Assembly: GCA_017416145.1 (NCBI GenBank)
Contig: JAFQDD010000012.1
Location: forward strand, 62,001 to 126,000
Origin: Spirochaetaceae bacterium
GTDB taxonomy: Bacteria > Spirochaetota > Spirochaetia > Treponematales > Treponemataceae
DNA: 64,000 nt
Direction of reading: 5' to 3'
Positions 59,635-64,000 of this stretch are shown piece by piece; the first letter of the stretch is position 1; every line of letters begins with the position of its first letter. The position numbers were made by a program, and so were the translations under genes. The notes beneath the pieces are model-generated. The model was not told the DNA's origin, ran no database searches, and saw nothing but the letters and a program-made list of their open reading frames with translations.

Positions 59635-61449
59635 ATGAAACTCGTAAAAGGAATTAAATCAAAATTAGTTACGTTGTTATCCTTTGGGATATTTTTCGTT
59701 TGTATTGTTCTAACTATTATTGCAACTTTCGTTTCTAGAAGAACTCTTGAAAAAGAATTTTACGATTCCTTAGCAAGAGATGCAAAAATTGTTAGTGAGG
59801 ACATAAATACAAAACTAAATTCACGTTTTTCACAACTTAACACCATTGCTCGAATGCTTCCTGCAACAGGTTTCGTTGATAAAGACATTGTAGACTTACT
59901 TGCTTTTACTGAAAAAACAGATGATTCGATTTTAAATCTATTTTATTCTGACTTACAGGGAAATGCTATTGGGGTTGATGGAAATAGATTTTCTGTTCAA
60001 AAGCAAAAAGAATATTTCACAGTTCCACTAACTGGAAAACAATATGTTTCTACCCCAATTTTGGATGAATATAAAGGAATTGCATCTTTATTTTTTGCTT
60101 TACCAGTAAAGGATCATAATAATAATCAAGTTGGTATTTTGATTGCTACTGTTGATGGTTATGATTTATGTAATGATATTGATACAATTGAAATTATGGG
60201 GCATCATCCATACATTATCAATTCTGACGGATTTTATGTTGCTAGTGTAGATAGAAATCAAGTCGCAAATAACAATGAAAGATTTACTCTGTTTTCATTT
60301 TCAGAATTGCAAGATGGTTCAAATACTCATAGATATCATAACGGAAAAGAAGATATTATCGTTGGTCACGAAACAATCAACGGTACAGATTGGCTTGTAG
60401 TAATCCCAATGCCACGACAAGAAGCTTTGGCAAATAATCAACGAATGGGAATAACATTACTTGTTTTATCACTTCTTATTAGTTTTGCATTCTCTTTGGT
60501 AAACTATTTTTATTCTCTCACAATCACAAAACCAATTGAAGGTATCACAAAAATCGTAAAAAAATTATGTTCCGGTCAATTGTACAGAGACGATGAAATT
60601 GAAGCTGTTCTTGCTTCTACAAAAGGTCGCAAAGATGAACTTGGAGAAATTACTACAAATATAGAAGAATTAGTTGGTAAACTTTCTTCAATCATTACAA
60701 ATATTGAAGAAGCTTCTATACAAGTTTTAAATGGTTCTGAGCAAATTTCTAGCACAAGTCAATCTGTTTCAACAGGTGCTTCTGAACAAGCTGCTTCTAC
60801 AGAAGAAGTTTCTGCTACTATGGAACAAATGGCTTCAAATATTCAACAAAATGCGGATAACGCTTCTAAAACAGGAAGTATTGCAACACAGACCCAAGAA
60901 GATGGGACAAAGGCTGGAACTGCTGTGCGAGAATCTTTGGATGCAATCCACGAAATCGCTAAGAAAATTATTATTATTGAAGATATTGCAGGACAAACTG
61001 ACTTGTTAGCACTAAACGCTGCCATTGAAGCTGCTAGAGCTGGTGAAGCTGGAAAAGGGTTTGCTGTAGTAGCTGGAGAAGTTAGAAAACTAGCTGAACG
61101 AAGTAAAACTGCTGCTAAAGAAATAACTGCTTTGTCTACTTCAACTGTAAAAACTGCTGAAACTGCTGAAAATTTAATGGGAAAAACTGTTACATCCATT
61201 GTTCATACAACACAATTAGTAGAGGAAATTTCAGCTGCTTCAAGGGAACAAGACATCGGTGCAAGACAAATCACCAATGCTATTCAACAGCTTGATACGG
61301 TTGTTCAACAAAATGCTTCGGCATCTGAAGAACTTGCTTCTATGGCTGCAAAATTAACTGAACATTCTGAAGATTTATTAAAAGCTATAAAATTCTTTAG
61401 ATTAAATAAGGAAGATGATACGATAAAAGCTATAGAATATAAAGCATAA
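59635..61449 (+). CDS. Methyl-accepting chemotaxis protein
   Basis: A 604-residue receptor. Helix 1 at about 10-32 and helix 2 at about 265-290 flank a periplasmic Cache-type ligand domain (about 35-265, with [20 protein letters not shown] and [11 protein letters not shown]-like strands as in dCache). A HAMP region follows ([14 protein letters not shown]). The signalling domain carries the conserved hairpin tip [20 protein letters not shown] with [20 protein letters not shown]. Ligand unknown. GAGG lies before the ATG. Upstream lies the FliA promoter and small RNA, which fits the motility regulon. Confidence 0.95.
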   Translation: MKLVKGIKSKLVTLLSFGIFFVCIVLTIIATFVSRRTLEKEFYDSLARDAKIVSEDINTKLNSRFSQLNTIARMLPATGFVDKDIVDLLAFTEKTDDSILNLFYSDLQGNAIGVDGNRFSVQKQKEYFTVPLTGKQYVSTPILDEYKGIASLFFALPVKDHNNNQVGILIATVDGYDLCNDIDTIEIMGHHPYIINSDGFYVASVDRNQVANNNERFTLFSFSELQDGSNTHRYHNGKEDIIVGHETINGTDWLVVIPMPRQEALANNQRMGITLLVLSLLISFAFSLVNYFYSLTITKPIEGITKIVKKLCSGQLYRDDEIEAVLASTKGRKDELGEITTNIEELVGKLSSIITNIEEASIQVLNGSEQISSTSQSVSTGASEQAASTEEVSATMEQMASNIQQNADNASKTGSIATQTQEDGTKAGTAVRESLDAIHEIAKKIIIIEDIAGQTDLLALNAAIEAARAGEAGKGFAVVAGEVRKLAERSKTAAKEITALSTSTVKTAETAENLMGKTVTSIVHTTQLVEEISAASREQDIGARQITNAIQQLDTVVQQNASASEELASMAAKLTEHSEDLLKAIKFFRLNKEDDTIKAIEYKA

Positions 61450-61460
61450 AAAAACTTTGA

Positions 61461-61500
61461 AAAGGCGATTAGACCCTTGACAGTCTATCGCCTTTTTTTT
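61461..61500 (+). terminator. Terminator of the chemoreceptor gene
   Basis: A stem of 13 bp with one bulged T (61461-61474 with 61483-61495), loop CCTTGACA, followed by a T-run to 61500. The loop contains the -35 box of the next gene. Confidence 0.93.
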
Positions 61501-61505
61501 AAATT
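61477..61505 (+). promoter_or_regulatory. Promoter of the PBP gene, inside the preceding terminator
   Basis: TTGACA (61477-61482) lies in the terminator loop. The 17-nt spacer is the descending stem and T-run, and TAAATT (61500-61505) is the -10. The ATG at 61514 is 8 nt further. Confidence 0.6.
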
Positions 61506-61513
61506 AAACTGAT

Positions 61514-64000
61514 ATGAAATTGATTAAAAAACGAACTGTATTTTTTATTTTAGGAACTACATTTTTTGCACTAATTTTTGGTGCTGGGCTTGGATTCCTT
61601 GTTGCTCTTACAGTTAATACAAAAAACACTGAATATTTTACAGAATTTAACCCTTCTCTACCAACAAAATTATTAGACATAAATGGTGAACTCATTACAG
61701 AATTCGCTTCCGATGAAAAACGTGAAATGATTGGAATAAATGAGTTGCCACAACATATGTTAGATGCTCTAATCACCCGTGAAGATAGAATTTTCTATAA
61801 ACATAAAGGATTTAGTTTAAAATCAATTTTTAGAGCGATTGTTGGTAAATTAACAAACCAATCTCTTGGTGGAGGAAGTACTCTTACTCAACAGATTGCA
61901 GGTACTTTGTATTGTGATAGAACTGACTATTCTTATACAAGAAAACTTGTTGAGTTGTGGTGGGCTATTCAAATGGAACGCCGCTATTCAAAAGACGAAA
62001 TTTTGGAACTATATCTAAATAAAGTTTACCTTGGTGGCGGAACTTATGGTGTAAATGCAGCTTCTAAATACTATTTTGGACACAGTGCCGCAGAAATCAC
62101 TCCAGCAGAAGCTGCAATTTTGGTTATTCAACTTTCAAATCCGGCATATTACAATCCATTTGACCATCCAAACCGTGCTCGAGAAAGACAACAAGATGTG
62201 TTAAATCAAATGGTTACAGACGGATACTTAACAAAAGCCGATGCTGATGCTTCTTTTGAAGATTTCTGGCTAAACTTTGACTACACAAGAACTAGTGCGT
62301 CTGCATACCAAATGCGTGAAGATGCAGCCCCTTGGTTTAGCGAATACGTTTTACGTGAATTAACAAAACAAATGTACGGAACTCTAAATCTTTACACTGA
62401 TGGATTTACTGTAAACACTACATTAAACTTAGCTCATCAAAAAGTTGCTGATAGAGTTATGGCTCACTATATTGCTTCAGCCAATGAATCCTATCAATCC
62501 TCCTCAAACGTAAGAAAATTAGACGCTGTAAACACATATATTCCAATTACAGAATTAATGTCTTTGATGTTTAATATTCCAGAATTAAAAACCTCAAATC
62601 AAAGACGCGATAAAGAAGTTACTTCAACTTTTAATAAACAAATCAATCCGATTTTGGACATTTTTTCACTTCTTGGTGGGATTGAAGATCTAAAAATTAG
62701 TATTGTAAATAAAGTTAATACAACACAAAAAGAAACAAGTGTAAAAAAACAAATCGAAGGAACAATGATTGCTCTTGAAAACAACACAGGTTATATTTCA
62801 GCCCTTGTTGGTGGAAGTTCTTTTGATGAAGAAAACCAATTTATTCGTGCAACTCAAGCTACTTTGCAACCAGGTAGTACATTTAAACCTTTGTATTATT
62901 CTGCAGCTATTGATTCAAGAGAATTTACAGCTGCCACAATTTTGTATGATACTCCAACTATTTTCTATAATAATGATGGAAGTCCATATATTATTGAAAA
63001 CTATAAAGGAACTTGGGAAGGTCCAGTCCAATTATGGTACGCTCTATCAACATCAATGAATATCCCATCTATCAGAGTATTGTCAGGTGTTGGATTTGAT
63101 GCAGCTATTGAAAGAGTTTCTGCTTTATTGGGAGTACCAGAAGAAGAAAGAGAAGCAAGAAGCATTATTCCAGTTTATCCACTTGGACTTGGAGTTTGTA
63201 CAGTTCAACCTATTCAAATGGCAAGAGCATTTGCAATTTTTGGAAATCAAGGAAAAGAAGTCACTCCAATAGCAATTCGTTCTGTGGCAGACAGAAATGG
63301 TGATGTTTTCCTAACACCAGAAAAGGATTTAAGACTTGAGCAACAAGAAAAAGGTGAAAATATTCAAGTTATCACACCTCAAAATGCTTATGTAATGACA
63401 AATATTTTAACAAATACTGTAAAATCAGGAACTTTGGCTCGTGGTTCACGTTGGGGAAGTTATTTTAAATATACAGATGCTAACGGTAAAAAGTTTACTA
63501 TGCCTTTTGCTGGAAAAACAGGAACCACACAAAACTGGTCTGATGCTTGGACTGTAGGGTATTCCCCATATTACACAGCAGCATTCTGGTTCGGTTTTGA
63601 CCAAAAAGGTATTTCCCTTGGAACAGAATTAACTGGAGCAACTTTGGCCGGGGTTGCTTGGGGTGAATATATGAACGAAATCCACAAAGGATTACCTTAT
63701 AAGGAATTTGTAAAACCTCAAACAGGGCTTATCGAAGCTACAGTTTGTTCAGTATCTGGACAACTTCTTACATCTGCTTGTGGAAACCACAAAGTTACAC
63801 ACATTTTCCTAGAGGGAACAGAGCCTACAACAATGTGTAGTTTGCACAGCACTCGCGAAAACGACAGAATTATCGCAAAAGATAGATTACGACAAGAATT
63901 ATTACAATCAGGAAGTGTGACTGATACATCTTCCTTAACTACAATCACTTTGGATTTATCATTTTTGGATGATGACTACTCATTTGAAAATGATTCAAAT
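61514..64000 (+). CDS. Class A penicillin-binding protein 1A-type (3' end beyond window)
   Basis: Polymerises and cross-links peptidoglycan. 829 residues are visible, open to the window edge. A membrane helix lies at about 9-32. The glycosyltransferase (GT51) domain has TREDRIFYKHKGF, GGGSTLTQQIAGTLY and YLNKVYLGGGTYG. The transpeptidase domain has SxxK at Ser455 (QPGSTFKPLYY), SxN in LSTSMNIPS and KTGT at Lys668 (FAGKTGTTQNWSDAW). An insertion of about 100 residues (about 315-415) lies between the domains. A Ser/Thr/Asp-rich tail begins at the edge. No ribosome site precedes the ATG. The family member is class A; the exact name (1A) is by similarity. Confidence 0.95.
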   Translation, partial: MKLIKKRTVFFILGTTFFALIFGAGLGFLVALTVNTKNTEYFTEFNPSLPTKLLDINGELITEFASDEKREMIGINELPQHMLDALITREDRIFYKHKGFSLKSIFRAIVGKLTNQSLGGGSTLTQQIAGTLYCDRTDYSYTRKLVELWWAIQMERRYSKDEILELYLNKVYLGGGTYGVNAASKYYFGHSAAEITPAEAAILVIQLSNPAYYNPFDHPNRARERQQDVLNQMVTDGYLTKADADASFEDFWLNFDYTRTSASAYQMREDAAPWFSEYVLRELTKQMYGTLNLYTDGFTVNTTLNLAHQKVADRVMAHYIASANESYQSSSNVRKLDAVNTYIPITELMSLMFNIPELKTSNQRRDKEVTSTFNKQINPILDIFSLLGGIEDLKISIVNKVNTTQKETSVKKQIEGTMIALENNTGYISALVGGSSFDEENQFIRATQATLQPGSTFKPLYYSAAIDSREFTAATILYDTPTIFYNNDGSPYIIENYKGTWEGPVQLWYALSTSMNIPSIRVLSGVGFDAAIERVSALLGVPEEEREARSIIPVYPLGLGVCTVQPIQMARAFAIFGNQGKEVTPIAIRSVADRNGDVFLTPEKDLRLEQQEKGENIQVITPQNAYVMTNILTNTVKSGTLARGSRWGSYFKYTDANGKKFTMPFAGKTGTTQNWSDAWTVGYSPYYTAAFWFGFDQKGISLGTELTGATLAGVAWGEYMNEIHKGLPYKEFVKPQTGLIEATVCSVSGQLLTSACGNHKVTHIFLEGTEPTTMCSLHSTRENDRIIAKDRLRQELLQSGSVTDTSSLTTITLDLSFLDDDYSFENDSN

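Overview
This is a 64 kb stretch of an A+T-rich chromosome (roughly one third G+C by eye) that reads as a host- or rumen/gut-associated spirochaete of the genus Treponema or a close relative. The evidence is a P83/100-family coiled-coil antigen, a TIGR03546/TIGR03545-type gene pair, a FadL-like outer-membrane barrel paired with a lipoprotein, many lipoproteins with loose spirochaetal lipoboxes (FSC, VSC, LSC, LGC before the modified Cys), a short rpmF-acpP-rnc block and E. coli-type FliA promoter elements. No phage, integrase, transposase, CRISPR array or plasmid gene is visible; this is densely packed core chromosome with a few odd intergenic elements.

Layout. 1-1253: a truncated lipoprotein gene and pta (minus). 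1397-6001 (plus): bactofilin, TPR protein, mtaB, then a lipoprotein/outer-membrane barrel pair. 6155-6900: tRNA-Lys, a duplicated tRNA 3' end with a G+C-rich palindromic element, and tRNA-Arg on the other strand. 7100-12233 (plus): a cassette of one beta-propeller/barrel protein and three lipoproteins, two of them paralogues. 12342-23561: an alpha/beta hydrolase (minus), then RNA m5U methyltransferase, propeller protein, P83/100, aminotransferase, glgA and the TIGR03546/TIGR03545 pair (plus). 23629-37836, mainly minus: DUF4097 protein, membrane protein, (MATE transporter on plus), YicC, pncB, AI-2E-family permease, serS, DUF554, a DAHP synthase-prephenate dehydratase fusion, thrA and a zinc metallopeptidase. 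37928-46921: NeuB-family synthase (plus), then GNAT, histidine kinase, response regulator, diguanylate cyclase and mfd (minus). 46960-49910 (plus): secreted protein, a pseudo-receiver protein with a 36-bp tandem repeat, zinc-ribbon membrane protein. 49911-57149: alr (minus), lipoprotein, thrC, tRNA-Gly (plus), then PEGA protein, M23/LysM peptidase, ferredoxin and deoC (minus). 57268-64000 (plus): coaD, rpmF-acpP, rnc, a FliA-type promoter with a candidate small RNA, a chemotaxis receptor, and a class A penicillin-binding protein cut by the window edge.

The genes mix housekeeping (translation, amino acids, NAD, CoA, cell wall) with envelope and signalling functions typical of a motile spirochaete. 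thrA and thrC cover threonine synthesis, the fusion protein links the entry of the shikimate pathway to phenylalanine synthesis, and alr, the M23 peptidase and the PBP act on peptidoglycan. The response regulator/kinase pair, the diguanylate cyclase with an intact I-site and the chemoreceptor form the signalling content.

The strongest unexpected signals are non-coding. (1) A near-perfect FliA promoter (14 of 16 positions, exact 11-nt spacing) at 59389-59415 appears to fire into a compact three-hairpin RNA that exposes a C-rich, anti-Shine-Dalgarno loop and ends in an intrinsic terminator. (2) A 160-bp tandem duplication of the tRNA-Lys 3' end holds a nested palindrome, and its second terminator carries compensatory changes. 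(3) At least nine single or operon-leading genes have a sigma70-type -10 box only 6-9 nt before the start codon and no ribosome-binding site, which suggests widespread leaderless mRNAs. In one of them the -35 box is the loop of the preceding gene's terminator.
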